Origin: Planctomycetota bacterium
Lineage (GTDB): Bacteria > Planctomycetota > Planctomycetia > Planctomycetales > Planctomycetaceae
DNA: 64,000 nucleotides
Direction of reading: 5' to 3'
NCBI GenBank assembly: GCA_030836185.1
Contig: JAURQH010000010.1
Span: 1 to 64,000 of the forward strand
Shown: positions 54,708-64,000 of the stretch, in pieces
Position numbering within the stretch: position 1 is the stretch's first letter
Layout: each line of letters starts with the position of its first letter
The notes under the pieces: generated by a model
Told to the model about the DNA's origin: nothing
The model's database searches: none
What the model saw: only the letters and a program-made list of their open reading frames with translations
Made by a program: the position numbers and the translations under genes

Positions 54708-56288
54708 TTACTGCTGGCTAAAGGTCTGCTGGCGATGTGAATCATCGCGATTGTAATTGGCGGGTTGATTCAGGCCACCAGAGAGCAGAAGTCCCTCGAT
54801 TTGAGCATCTGCGATGGCAAGTTCTGCTCGAGCTTGCACGTATGCCAGATTGGTTTCGAAGTATGTCTTTCGAGCATTCAGCATGCGTAGAAAATCAAAT
54901 TGTCCGGCAAGATAGGCTTGTTCGGAAAGGTCCATGCTTTGTTGAGCTTTGGGAAGGATGACCGTCGAATATTGTTCGACTGAAATACCCGCTTGGTTGT
55001 AGTTTCGCAGTGAATCGACCAGTCGCGAGCGAATGGAAAGCTTTAAGCGTGCCATATCCTGAGTTGCCCGGCAGAAATCGGCATAGGCCGCCTGGATATT
55101 CCCCTGATTACGATTGTGGACTGGCAAAGTGACAGACAATTGCACGTTGGCAAATCCGTTTCCATTTGAGTTGTCTTGTCCAACACCTAACTGACCACGC
55201 ACATTAGGGATTGCCTGAATGTCTTGGCGTTTGAGGGTCGCTCGGGCCACATTCACGCGAGCCATTGCCGATTGTAGTTCGGGACTAGCACTCATCAGTT
55301 GTTGGTACAACGATTCAAATTCGCGCTCCGACAGTTGTGTCGGTAACTTACCTTGAAGCGGTTCGGGAGACATTTCGGGTAAACCGACAATCGTAGCGAG
55401 TGTACTCCAGGCGGCTTGATACTCGACGACGGCTCTTTGCTGAATGATTTCGACTTCACTGAGCTGAATTTCCGCTTGCAGAACATCCGGTTTGGCACCT
55501 TCCTGTGCGTCGAAACGTTGCTGAGTGATATCGAGTCCTTTTTCTGCGACTTGCAGAAAGTTTTGAGCGAGTTGCATGCGCTGTTGAGCCGCCAATGCTT
55601 GGTAAAAACGTGTGCGAACATCGGTACGAACTCGATAACGCTGCGTTTCCACATCCCAGAGAATACGTTGATAGTCCTGATCGATGACTCGTTGACTTGC
55701 TTGAAGTTTGTTTCCTGTCACAAATGTTTGACTAATCGAAGCTCCTTGCAACCCGGCAGAACTATCGCTCCCCATTTCTTCGGCGAAGTAAGAGAGTTGA
55801 GGGTTCGGTTTGAGGCCGACTTGGGTCTTCAGCGCAGACGCCTTTGAGGCTGATGCGGAGGCCTGCTTGATCGAGGGATTGTTCTCAATCGCCAAGGCTT
55901 CCAATTGTTCTAGCGTGATTCCGATAGTTGAAGAGCCGATCGGTAATTCCGGTTCGGGGAGTGGAATTTGGAGGGGCTCATCAATTGTCGATACGTTTTC
56001 ATCGTAAGGCTTCGTTGACTCATACTCGACCGGAACGATGTTGGGAGAGAGTTCAATCGAGAGTGTTGAAGATTGTGATTCACCAGAAGTGAATGGAGGC
56101 TCTGCAGGCTCAATCGTTGGAGCCTCGACAGGCAACAGAGCAACCATTGTCGTTCTTTGAGTTTCAGAGTTCGGCTTGGGAATGTTTGCTGAGGATTTGG
56201 GATAATAAGTTCCCACAGAGCTGCAACCCAACATCATCGCAGATGAGAATGTCACCGCAGAGAACTTGATGTATCTGTTGAAGTGCAT
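54708..56288 (-). CDS. TolC-like outer-membrane efflux lipoprotein
   Basis: I start at the ATG at 56288 (MHFNRYIKFSAV), with AGGA upstream. The signal segment ends in MMLGCSS, a lipidation Cys. After a Pro/Glu/Ser-rich spacer (about 28-125) comes the TolC/CzcC-type domain with long coiled-coil helices: LEQLALENNPSIKQA-like (LEALAIENNPSIKQASA), GNKLQASQRVIDQDYQRI and LNARKTYFETNLAYVQARA. Such proteins form a trimeric outer-membrane channel with an RND pump and adaptor. No pump or adaptor gene is adjacent; the MMPL gene at 29109 is far off. The 526-residue product is of usual size. Confidence 0.88.
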   Translation of the reverse strand: MHFNRYIKFSAVTFSSAMMLGCSSVGTYYPKSSANIPKPNSETQRTTMVALLPVEAPTIEPAEPPFTSGESQSSTLSIELSPNIVPVEYESTKPYDENVSTIDEPLQIPLPEPELPIGSSTIGITLEQLEALAIENNPSIKQASASASKASALKTQVGLKPNPQLSYFAEEMGSDSSAGLQGASISQTFVTGNKLQASQRVIDQDYQRILWDVETQRYRVRTDVRTRFYQALAAQQRMQLAQNFLQVAEKGLDITQQRFDAQEGAKPDVLQAEIQLSEVEIIQQRAVVEYQAAWSTLATIVGLPEMSPEPLQGKLPTQLSEREFESLYQQLMSASPELQSAMARVNVARATLKRQDIQAIPNVRGQLGVGQDNSNGNGFANVQLSVTLPVHNRNQGNIQAAYADFCRATQDMARLKLSIRSRLVDSLRNYNQAGISVEQYSTVILPKAQQSMDLSEQAYLAGQFDFLRMLNARKTYFETNLAYVQARAELAIADAQIEGLLLSGGLNQPANYNRDDSHRQQTFSQQ

Positions 56289-56651
56289 GCCGGTTCCTGA
56301 GATCGAATCGATCATCTGTTTCAGTGTAAGGTAGGAACCGCGCATGAGAATTTTATCAGTGACCAGGTTCCTGTATTGATTGCATCGGCAATTCGGTTCG
56401 ATCCCACTGAACCTGATGTTCAGATTTTGAAGGGGTGTCCGTTTCTACCGGTGCTGTGGCCTTTCGAGCGGCATAGACCGAATAATCGGTACGATCAGTT
56501 GCCCAGAAACTCACCACGAACTTGGGTTATCCGGCGTGAAAAAGGCACACATCAAGGCAAGAACTCGAAAACCGAACTGTGAATGAAGTGTTTTTTTATG
56601 TTATATTTTGAGTATTCAGGCCCGCCTTTATGATTTTCTCACGGTTTTTGT
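56289..56651. other. Non-coding stretch between divergent genes
   Basis: This stretch lies between the TolC-like gene (minus) and the DUF1549/DUF1553 gene (plus) and should hold both promoters. I see a small inverted repeat ACCGA-ATAA-TCGGT (56477-56490) and an AT-rich stretch (56591-56608) with a possible -10 box. Nothing more can be supported. Confidence 0.5.
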
Positions 56652-59573
56652 ATGATGTTTCGCCCAATTTTTTCGATGATCGTTGGAACGCTGGGAACCA
56701 TCTCCGTATGTGCTGTCTCTTCTGCGGCCGAACCAACTGCAGAAGAGTTGGACTTCTTTGAAAATCGGATTCGACCGGTTTTGGTAAAACATTGCTATGA
56801 GTGCCATACTCCCGATGCGAAAACCGTGCAGGGAAACTTTCTGCTGCACACTCGGGAAGGCTTGTTAAAAGGGGGTGATTCGGGGCCGGCAATTGTTCCT
56901 TCGGATAATGAAGAGGGAACCTTGCTGGAGTCGCTCCGATATGAAACCTTCGAGATGCCTCCCAGTGGGAAGTTATCCAATCGTGTGATTAACGACTTCG
57001 AAAAGTGGATCGAGATGGGGGCTCCCGACCCACGCACCGGGCCAGCTCTTGAGAGTTCTCCAACAATCGATCTGGAAAGAGGCCGCCAATTTTGGGCGTT
57101 TGTTCCACCGCAAAAAGTGGAAACTCCTCAATCCAAAAATTCGCAGCATCTCCATAACCAGATCGATCATTTTATCCAGCAGCAGTTAGAAGAGAATGGG
57201 CTTTCGCCGAGTCCACTTGCATCGCGCGAAATTCTCATTCGCCGACTCTATTACGATCTGGTGGGACTCCCTCCCTCACCTGCACAAATCAAACAGTTTC
57301 TTGATGACGATTCCCGCGAATCTTATGAAAATCTTGTCGATCATTTGTTGTCATCACGGGCGTTTGGCGAGCGTTGGGGACGGCATTGGCTTGATGTTGC
57401 CCGCTATGCAGATTCGACCGGTGGTGGGCGCTCCCGACTGTATGGCAATTCCTGGAGATACCGGGACTATGTGATCGATTCTTTCCACCGAGATAAGCCG
57501 TTTGATCAGTTTGTGAAAGAGCAAATTGCGGGCGACTTGTTACCAGCCGGTAGTCTCGAAGCACAACGCGAACAGTTGGTCGCTTGCGGGTTTTTGATGC
57601 TAGGACCGCATAATTATGAATTGCAGGATAAAGAATTGTTGCGGATGGAAGTGGTCGACGAACAAATTACGACATTGGGAAAAGCCTTTCTGGGCATGAC
57701 CATCGGTTGTGCTCGCTGTCACGATCATAAATTTGATCCGATTCCCACGACTGATTACTACGCGCTTGCGGGAATCTTTCGCAGTACCAAATCTTTGGGG
57801 ACAGGCAACGTGACCAATTGGGTCACACGAGAAATGCCCGTTGATCCCGAACAGGAACAAGCTTTGGCCGCACATCGCGAGCAACTGGATTCATTGAATC
57901 AGAAGATTGCCAAGGTTGAAGCACAATTAAAAAAACTTGGAGGACGCAATTCCTTGCCTCAAGTTGCGTTAAGTCAGCTCGCCGGACTCGTTCTTGATTC
58001 TGATCATCGGGAGGATGGAATGGTCGATATGGTGGGAGAATGGCAACCCTCCGTGAGTGTTTCGGGTTTTGTCGCAAAGGGTTACGTTCACGATTTAAAT
58101 CAGCAGAAAGGTGAGAAAAAAGCGGTTTTCACATTTACGCTTCCCGAACCGGGGCAGTATGAAGTTCGTGTTTCTCACACGGCTAGTTCTAATCGAGCTA
58201 CAAATGTGCCTGTCGCGATTCGTAGTGGTCAAAAAGTTTTAGACACAGTGACTATCAATCAGCGAAAACCGCCCAAAATTGAAGGTGGATTCAATTCGCT
58301 TGGCATCCATGCTTTTACTGCAAACGCCAATCAATCCTCGGTTGCTTCTGTTGAAATATCCACTACGGGAACAAACGGTGTCGTGATTGTCGACGCCGTA
58401 CAGATGATTTCCGTGAAACTTCTGAACTCAAATCCACTGCTTGCCAATTCATCGCTCAAACAGTCCAGCGCGAAGACAGAACAATCTGCAGCACTGTTTG
58501 CCAATCTCAAGAAACAGCAGGCGAAGTTCAAAGATCAGGTTCGAACCTTAACGAGTCAAGCTCCTCCAGCTCCACCTCAAGTGATGGCGGTTCAAGAACA
58601 ATCGCCCGAAGAACTGGGAGATATGGAGTTATGCATTCGCGGTAACATTCGCAACTTGGGAGAGGTTGTTCCACGAGGAGTTCTTTCCGTGGCTTCCCCT
58701 CCCGGCAAGAGCAGAGTTCAGTCCGAGTTCAGTGGACGGCTGGAATTGGCAGAGTGGATTGCCAGCGAGGAGAACCCTTTGACGGCTCGTGTAATGACGA
58801 ATCGAATTTGGGCCCATCTGTTTGGGGCAGGAATTGTTCGCACGGTGGATAATTTCGGCAGCATGGGAGATCGCCCCTCTCATTCCGAGTTACTCGACTT
58901 TCTGGCAATTGAATTCGTTAATCACAACTGGTCTGTCAAACAACTGATCCGTCAAATTGTGATGTCACGCACTTACCAAACCTCTTCCCGAGCGACTGAA
59001 GAGCAATTGGCAATCGATCCCGAGAATCGTTGGCTCTCTCATTTCCCTAAACGTCGTGCTGATGCCGAATATCTCCGCGATGCGTTGTTGACAATCAGTG
59101 GAAAAATGGAGGTTGTCGAAGGTGGACCGACAGTCAAACCAGGGACAAACTCAGAGTTCGGGTATGTCTATACCAGTCAGCGAAGGAGTGTGTATCTCCC
59201 GGTGTTTCGTAATCAGATTGAAGAAATGTTGAGTGTTTTTAACTTTCCTGATCCGAATCTTGTCCAGGGGCAACGAGTCAGTACGACACTGGCGACCCAG
59301 GCACTCTATATGATGAATCATCCGAGGATGCTCGATTTTTCATCTGCAACGGCAGAGCGTGTCTTGAGCCTCCCCAACATCACTACGAAACAGCGTCTCC
59401 AATGGTTGTACCAATTCTCATTGGGTCGCCTGCCAACAGATTCGGAGATCGGGTTGTGTTTAGATTATCTGCGTTCAGTGGAAGCAGATAATCTCAAAGT
59501 TGATCGAGTCGAAACTTGGGCGGTTTTATGTCAGACGCTATTTAGTAGTATCGACTTTCGATACATCGAGTAG
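56652..59573 (+). CDS. PSCyt1-DUF1549-DUF1553 protein with inserted beta domain
   Basis: The 973-residue secreted protein starts with a signal peptide (MMFRPIFSMIVGTLGTISV) and then has the PSCyt1 haem site VKHCYECHTPDAK (about residues 45-60). DUF1549 follows (RRLYYDLVGLPPSPAQIKQF, WGRHWLDVARYADSTG, CARCHDHKFDPI), then an inserted golvesin-like beta region (about 460-590, with PEPGQYEVRVSHTASSNRAT and GTNGVVIVDAVQM), and the C-terminal DUF1553 (NPLTARVMTNRIWAHLFG, FPKRRADAEYLRDALL). The three-domain set is typical of planctomycetes and is thought to act in polysaccharide breakdown. The DUF1501 gene follows 33 bases later, as is usual. Confidence 0.93.
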   Translation: MMFRPIFSMIVGTLGTISVCAVSSAAEPTAEELDFFENRIRPVLVKHCYECHTPDAKTVQGNFLLHTREGLLKGGDSGPAIVPSDNEEGTLLESLRYETFEMPPSGKLSNRVINDFEKWIEMGAPDPRTGPALESSPTIDLERGRQFWAFVPPQKVETPQSKNSQHLHNQIDHFIQQQLEENGLSPSPLASREILIRRLYYDLVGLPPSPAQIKQFLDDDSRESYENLVDHLLSSRAFGERWGRHWLDVARYADSTGGGRSRLYGNSWRYRDYVIDSFHRDKPFDQFVKEQIAGDLLPAGSLEAQREQLVACGFLMLGPHNYELQDKELLRMEVVDEQITTLGKAFLGMTIGCARCHDHKFDPIPTTDYYALAGIFRSTKSLGTGNVTNWVTREMPVDPEQEQALAAHREQLDSLNQKIAKVEAQLKKLGGRNSLPQVALSQLAGLVLDSDHREDGMVDMVGEWQPSVSVSGFVAKGYVHDLNQQKGEKKAVFTFTLPEPGQYEVRVSHTASSNRATNVPVAIRSGQKVLDTVTINQRKPPKIEGGFNSLGIHAFTANANQSSVASVEISTTGTNGVVIVDAVQMISVKLLNSNPLLANSSLKQSSAKTEQSAALFANLKKQQAKFKDQVRTLTSQAPPAPPQVMAVQEQSPEELGDMELCIRGNIRNLGEVVPRGVLSVASPPGKSRVQSEFSGRLELAEWIASEENPLTARVMTNRIWAHLFGAGIVRTVDNFGSMGDRPSHSELLDFLAIEFVNHNWSVKQLIRQIVMSRTYQTSSRATEEQLAIDPENRWLSHFPKRRADAEYLRDALLTISGKMEVVEGGPTVKPGTNSEFGYVYTSQRRSVYLPVFRNQIEEMLSVFNFPDPNLVQGQRVSTTLATQALYMMNHPRMLDFSSATAERVLSLPNITTKQRLQWLYQFSLGRLPTDSEIGLCLDYLRSVEADNLKVDRVETWAVLCQTLFSSIDFRYIE

Positions 59574-59606
59574 AATTGTGGTCTGTTTTGTTTGGAAGCG
59601 AGTTGC

Positions 59607-61013
59607 ATGATGAATACCTCACATTTTCCACGCAGAGATCTCTTGAAATCCGCTGCCTGCGGATTCGGTTCGCTGGCATTTTCTGGACTCGCATCGGCTG
59701 AAACAACTTCCGATCATCCCTTGGTTGCCAAGCAGCCACAGTTTCCCGCAAAAGCCAAACGGGTCATTTTTATCTTCATGCAAGGTGGGCCAAGTCATGT
59801 TGACACCTTTGATTATAAACCCTCTCTCTACCGATATGATGGCCGAAAGCACGACTTCCGTAATGCACGTCGGATGAAGGTTCAAAGCGAAACGGTGATG
59901 AAGCCGTTATGGAAGTTTCGTCAGTACGGCGACTCTGGTCGTCACGTCTCACAGTTATTTCCTGAGATCACTCGCCATGTAGATGACCTTTGTTTCATTA
60001 AGAGCATGCATACTGAAGGGGTAGCGCACGGCCCCAGCACATTGTTTTTACACACCGGAGCGACGAATTTAATTCGACCATCTGTCGGTTCGTGGATTAC
60101 TTACGGACTTGGTTCCGAAAACAGTAGTTTGCCCGGCTTCGTGACGATTAGCCCGACATCTGCAAAAGGTGGGCCGCGGCTATATTCCAGTTCATTTCTT
60201 CCACCCGCATATCAAGGGACTCCGTTAGGGCGTGTTGGCTTACCTGCAAAACAAGCAGCTTTTGAAAATGTGATCCCATTGAGAGATCAGAAAACGCTCC
60301 AGCAGAAACAGTTTGACCTCTTACAAAATCTGAACCGAGAGCAAGCGGATCGAGATTCTACCAATCGTCAGCTTGATTCTGTCATCAATTCTTATGAGTT
60401 GGGATATCGAATGCAGATGGCGTCTCCTGCGGTCACCAATCTCCACGGCGAAACAAAAGAAACGATGGCGATGTACGGCATTGATCAAACAGTCACAGAG
60501 GACTTCGGGTATCAATGTTTGATGGCGCGACGAATGTCGGAAGCCGGAGTCCGTTTTGTGCAAATCAGCTACGCCGACAATCGTCCCACTCCTCGATGGG
60601 ATCAGCATGGCAACATGCCTGAACATGAAAAGCATGCTAAAGCGGTTGATAAGCCGGTCGCCGGGTTGCTGGAAGATTTGAAACAACGTGGTCTTTTAGA
60701 AGACACTTTGGTGTGGTGGGGAGGTGAGTTCGGACGGACCCCTTATACTCAAGGAAATAACGGTCGAGATCACAATCCTGACGGGTTCACAATCTGGTTG
60801 GCGGGTGGCGGCGTGAAGCCGGGATTCAGCTATGGTGAAACCGACGAATTTGGCCAAAATGCAATGACAAATAAAGTCCACATGCATGATCTACACGCGA
60901 CCATTTTGCATTTAATGGGGATGGATCACGAACAATTGACCTATCGTTATTCGGGACGCGATTTTCGTCTGACCGACGTACATGGTCGCGTTGTGCATGA
61001 CATCATTGCATAA
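59607..61013 (+). CDS. DUF1501 protein, Tat-exported
   Basis: I start at the ATG at 59607 (MMNTSHFPRRDLLKSAACGF), which gives a twin-arginine signal (RRDLLK). The 468-residue mature protein has the DUF1501 core, an alkaline-phosphatase/sulfatase-like fold: VIFIFMQGGPSHVDTFDYKP, GPSTLFLHTGATN, LMARRMSEAGVRFVQIS and WWGGEFGRTP. It is the regular partner of the DUF1549/DUF1553 protein just upstream. The family's reaction is not established. The Asp/His residues in GGPSHVDTFD and NGRDHNPDGF would be metal ligands if it is a hydrolase. Confidence 0.93.
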   Translation: MMNTSHFPRRDLLKSAACGFGSLAFSGLASAETTSDHPLVAKQPQFPAKAKRVIFIFMQGGPSHVDTFDYKPSLYRYDGRKHDFRNARRMKVQSETVMKPLWKFRQYGDSGRHVSQLFPEITRHVDDLCFIKSMHTEGVAHGPSTLFLHTGATNLIRPSVGSWITYGLGSENSSLPGFVTISPTSAKGGPRLYSSSFLPPAYQGTPLGRVGLPAKQAAFENVIPLRDQKTLQQKQFDLLQNLNREQADRDSTNRQLDSVINSYELGYRMQMASPAVTNLHGETKETMAMYGIDQTVTEDFGYQCLMARRMSEAGVRFVQISYADNRPTPRWDQHGNMPEHEKHAKAVDKPVAGLLEDLKQRGLLEDTLVWWGGEFGRTPYTQGNNGRDHNPDGFTIWLAGGGVKPGFSYGETDEFGQNAMTNKVHMHDLHATILHLMGMDHEQLTYRYSGRDFRLTDVHGRVVHDIIA

Positions 61014-61127
61014 GGGACTTTTGTTTTACTCTCTCTTTGATTGAGTCCTGCGGATGGAGTGTTGACTGCTTGCATCATCTGTACAATGAAGTGGTCCATT
61101 CCCTTTTGGTAAAGTTCACCGATAGTA

Positions 61128-62981
61128 ATGCTAGTACAGATCATCGTTATCAATGAGTGTTGTTTCTCTGAATGGATTGATGGGTCGGTTGAATTAGGAC
61201 GTCAGCATCAAGGCGAGCCCGATCCTTATGGATGTATTTCCTTTGAGGGCCGCACACGTATTATTGTGGCCCGTTATCAAAATACCGGCATCAGTCGTCG
61301 GAATCTGGTGATTGAACCGCTCACCGATGATCGTGTCCGTTTGAGAAATGTCAGTTCCGCGGTTCCCGTGAAAGTGGGACGGCAGATGGAGCTTCTACCA
61401 GGAAACGTGATTGAAAAAAACTTGCCAGTGACATTGGAGATGGGCACGATCAAGGTGGAGTTGAAAGCTCAGGAAGAACTTGAAGTCCCCAAACAGCCAG
61501 AGGAACCACTGCAAGAATCTCATGTCAAGCAGCTCCCTGAATCAATACAGACGGCATCCTATTCCGAGTCGCTTTCAGCACTTCTCAGTTCTCCGCAAAT
61601 TCTTAAGCCGGACGAAGAACTCAAATGGGAAAAGGTCGTTGCATGGCTGCGCAACGCCGTTAAAGTGTTGCAGATTGCCGCAACGTCTGATGAGTTTTTC
61701 CAGACGGCTTCCAAAGCCGCTGTGAGTTTAGTGGGGCTTGATTCTGCTCGTGTGCTGGTGTTCAAGAAAAACGACTGGCACGTCGAAGCGATGTCAACTC
61801 GGGAGGGTAAAGCCTCAGCCGATTGGAGGGCTAGTCGATCTGTTTTAAGTCGCGTACGGACCGAAAAAAAAACTTTCTGGCAAAGTTCTCCCGAGTTGGG
61901 GGCAGAAGTCCAATCACTGGTTGGATTCAGTTCTGTCGTTGCGGCACCAATCCTGGATGTCGATGGTCGCGTGATCGCGGTCCTGTATGGAGATCGGAAA
62001 ATTACGATCAAACCTGACCGAAAACCTGACATTCTGACCGAACTTGATGCCACATTGATGGAACTTTTGGCATTTGGAGTGGGTGCAGGTTTGTCCCGCT
62101 TAGAGCAGGAACGCAATGCGTTGGCGGCTCAAACACGCTTTGAAGAGTTCTTCACTCCGGGGCTTTCGAAGCGATTGATGAATGACTCCTCAATCTTGAG
62201 AGGTCATGAAAGACCAGTTTCCATTTTGTTTTGTGATGTTCGAAAATTTAGTCAGTTTACTGAGCAGTTTGGGCATCGAATGACTGTCAGTTGGCTCAAC
62301 GATCTACTCGGGGTCCTCTCAGAAGTTGTTTTGGATCGAGATGGAGTGCTTGTTGATTATTCCGGTGATCAGGTGATGGCAATGTGGGGAGCACCAGAAC
62401 AACAGCCAGATCATGCCGTTCGTGCGTGCGAAGTCGCTTTGTCAATTCTCGAACAAATTCCCAAGATCAATCAACGTTGGAGTTCCTATTTGAATGGAAA
62501 GCAAATTCAAGTCGGGTTGGGCATTAGTACCGGCCAGGCATTCGTGGGAAATATTGGTTCCCATCGAAAATTCAAATATGGAGCACTCGGTAATGTTGTG
62601 AATCAGGCGAGCCGTATTCAAAACGAAACAAAAAAGTATCATTGTCCGATATTGATTTCGTCGGAAACCCTTGCAGAGCTTCCTGCCGAAATGGTCGAGC
62701 ATCAGACGCGACGCATTGGAAAAGTAAAACTCCGCAATCTCAAGGATACCGCCACTCTCCATCAGCTTGTTCCAGTAAACACGGAGGGCTTTCTGCGAAG
62801 AAAAACATTGATGGAGGAGTTTGAGGCGAAGCTAAGTCGTGACCACTTCGGTGAAGCGGTGGAAGTTATTCAAACCATTCTCGAAGAGTTTCCCGACGAT
62901 GGGCCAGCACGCGCTTATCGAAAACAGCTCTCGGGACAAGATGCTTTCGATGGTGTAACCGATCCGGATAAGACGCCTTAA
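61128..62981 (+). CDS. FHA-GAF-class III adenylate/guanylate cyclase
   Basis: The 617-residue protein has a divergent FHA-like N-terminus (ELGRQHQGEPD, ISRRNLVIEPLTDD), a Pro/Glu/Gln-rich linker (about 120-150), a GAF domain (about 195-330, with SLVGLDSARVLVFKKND and VVAAPILDVDGRVIAVLYGD) and a class III cyclase domain (about 360-540). The metal-binding Asp residues are in FCDVRKFSQF and VDYSGDQVMAMWG, and the transition-state Asn/Arg in VVNQASRIQ. These support an active nucleotide cyclase; ATP or GTP preference is open. It would link a phosphopeptide signal to a small messenger. Confidence 0.9.
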   Translation: MLVQIIVINECCFSEWIDGSVELGRQHQGEPDPYGCISFEGRTRIIVARYQNTGISRRNLVIEPLTDDRVRLRNVSSAVPVKVGRQMELLPGNVIEKNLPVTLEMGTIKVELKAQEELEVPKQPEEPLQESHVKQLPESIQTASYSESLSALLSSPQILKPDEELKWEKVVAWLRNAVKVLQIAATSDEFFQTASKAAVSLVGLDSARVLVFKKNDWHVEAMSTREGKASADWRASRSVLSRVRTEKKTFWQSSPELGAEVQSLVGFSSVVAAPILDVDGRVIAVLYGDRKITIKPDRKPDILTELDATLMELLAFGVGAGLSRLEQERNALAAQTRFEEFFTPGLSKRLMNDSSILRGHERPVSILFCDVRKFSQFTEQFGHRMTVSWLNDLLGVLSEVVLDRDGVLVDYSGDQVMAMWGAPEQQPDHAVRACEVALSILEQIPKINQRWSSYLNGKQIQVGLGISTGQAFVGNIGSHRKFKYGALGNVVNQASRIQNETKKYHCPILISSETLAELPAEMVEHQTRRIGKVKLRNLKDTATLHQLVPVNTEGFLRRKTLMEEFEAKLSRDHFGEAVEVIQTILEEFPDDGPARAYRKQLSGQDAFDGVTDPDKTP

Positions 62982-63012
62982 GAGTGAGCATCAATGACTA
63001 GAATTATGACTG

Positions 63013-64000
63013 CTAGAATTTCGATTGAAGCTCGAAGCGAACGCCTTGGCCGATGTCGGTTGATTCTCCTTTGGAAACAAACGAATCAATCACAAAGAAC
63101 CAATGTTGATCGAGTGCTTTTTGATAGCGTAAGCCAGTTGCGATCGCGGCGTTGTCGGCACCATTTGTGTCTTGCCTCCCGCCAATCTCAAAGACAACTT
63201 GTTCTTTGAGGTCATTGTAGAACATCTGATAGCCGAGACTCCCCCCCACAACACTATTCGCCTGGTTGCTCAACGGGGCTCCGTATCGTCCCAACCCAGC
63301 GGCTGAAAATAAGAGTCCGGTTTGTCCCAACGGACCTCCCCCCAATGGGCCTCTCGATGCGGAGGTGAATTGATCGATCCCCCAGAACGTGTTTAAAAAG
63401 ATCAGGTCATTGGTGTGGTGTGGTGTCCACGAGAATTGATGAAACAACAGTTCTCCTTGTGAGGCATAAACCGTTTCATCATCCGTCGGAATCGAAGCCA
63501 AAAGATGAAGTGATGAGTTGTAGGTGTTGTGGAATCCCGAAAGACGTTGAATCGCACTCAATCCAATGACCACCATGTCTCCAAGCCCATTTTCTGACCA
63601 GACATAGGCGACATCCGCGTTTACGGTGCTTTGACGAAAATTACTCTCGGTAAAGAAACCGGCAAGTTGAGAATCGTTATCGTGACGATTAGGCCCCATC
63701 ACATTATGGCGATTGATCTCGTTCCAGGCGTACACGAAGGTGCCGCGAAAATTCAGATTGCCGTTTCCATTGAGCGTGTTTCGTGTCACAGTGACAGCAT
63801 CAATACGGTCTTCGTTGAGGAGTAATCCCTGTTGGAAGGAAAGTGGTTGCCGTCCGATGGAAAAACCATAATCGAGTGCAGCCGTGTCAAACGGATCAAG
63901 GTTGGGGAAAATTTCACCAAAGTCACCTTCAAAGAACAGTGTTTGTGGTTCTGCGTTCCACCCGTCCAAAGCATCGCCATTGCGAATGTCGTATCCTGTA
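63013..64000 (-). CDS. Outer-membrane beta-barrel protein, 5' end outside window (partial)
   Basis: The frame runs from 63013 to the window edge without a start that I trust; the codons before the TTG at 63969 stay open (TGYDIRNGDALDGW). The visible part of about 329 residues alternates short hydrophobic strands with turns, such as FRGTFVYAWNEINRHNV, FNDLKEQVVFEIGGRQ-like (FYNDLKEQVVFEIGGR) and ends with VRFELQSKF, a C-terminal strand with terminal Phe typical of outer-membrane barrels. No family is named. It may be a porin-like or capsule-related protein. Confidence 0.72.
   Translation of the reverse strand, partial: TGYDIRNGDALDGWNAEPQTLFFEGDFGEIFPNLDPFDTAALDYGFSIGRQPLSFQQGLLLNEDRIDAVTVTRNTLNGNGNLNFRGTFVYAWNEINRHNVMGPNRHDNDSQLAGFFTESNFRQSTVNADVAYVWSENGLGDMVVIGLSAIQRLSGFHNTYNSSLHLLASIPTDDETVYASQGELLFHQFSWTPHHTNDLIFLNTFWGIDQFTSASRGPLGGGPLGQTGLLFSAAGLGRYGAPLSNQANSVVGGSLGYQMFYNDLKEQVVFEIGGRQDTNGADNAAIATGLRYQKALDQHWFFVIDSFVSKGESTDIGQGVRFELQSKF

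Overview
The window looks like a chromosomal segment of a planctomycete, probably order Planctomycetales, with a G+C content near 50% by eye. The main reason is three secreted protein types that are hallmarks of this phylum: a PSCyt1/DUF1549/DUF1553 cytochrome-type protein followed by a Tat-exported DUF1501 protein (56652-61013), and a very large secreted dehydrogenase-like/HEAT/CxxCH protein (12077-15217). A sulfotransferase, leucine-rich-repeat and glycine-zipper lipoproteins, a DUF1570 protein and an FHA-GAF-cyclase fit the same picture. I recognise no rRNA, tRNA or CRISPR array, and no intact mobile element.

Layout. 1-4125: the end of a membrane protein, a roughly 960-base repeat-rich non-coding stretch, then a sensor kinase / NtrC-like regulator pair. 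4284-12020: metabolic genes: aroE, pyrF, a polyprenyl-phosphate-type GT2 with a GT39/ArnT-like membrane transferase, glmS and ispH. 12077-16122: the giant secreted protein and a shikimate-kinase-like protein with an extra N-terminal region. 16331-21657: the flagellar block flhA-flhF-flhG-fliA, closed by a perfect bidirectional terminator. 21710-31748: a membrane protein, a 39-residue zinc-ribbon protein, secreted proteins, polX, an LRR lipoprotein, a PfkB kinase and an MMPL/RND transporter. 31950-32704: two gene fragments meet at one breakpoint, the start of a Ycf46-like AAA ATPase and the start of a phage portal protein. This is the clearest scar of mobile DNA in the window. 33100-44665: an Nramp-related transporter, sulfotransferase, TatD, a frameshifted deaminase, a DUF1570 protein, rnc and several membrane or secreted hypotheticals. 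44713-53866: a CitMHS/NhaD-type antiporter, an orphan LuxR-type regulator, an FHA protein, two overlapping SpoU methyltransferases, map, miaA and a phosphoesterase. 53887-64000: an RraA-like protein, a TolC-like efflux protein, the DUF1549/DUF1553-DUF1501 pair, a cyclase and a partial outer-membrane barrel.

How the genes work together. The GT2/GT39 pair is the usual two-step arrangement in which a lipid-linked sugar is made and then transferred across the membrane, and glmS beside it feeds the amino-sugar pool. FlhF, FlhG, FlhA and FliA cover placement of the flagellum, its export gate and late gene expression. rnc, the SpoU pair, map and miaA are RNA and protein maturation genes. I found no convincing complete new system. 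The items most worth a second look are the AAA/portal junction, the regulator lacking GAFTGA, the altered FlhG, the kinase with an added domain, and the 39-residue zinc-ribbon protein.
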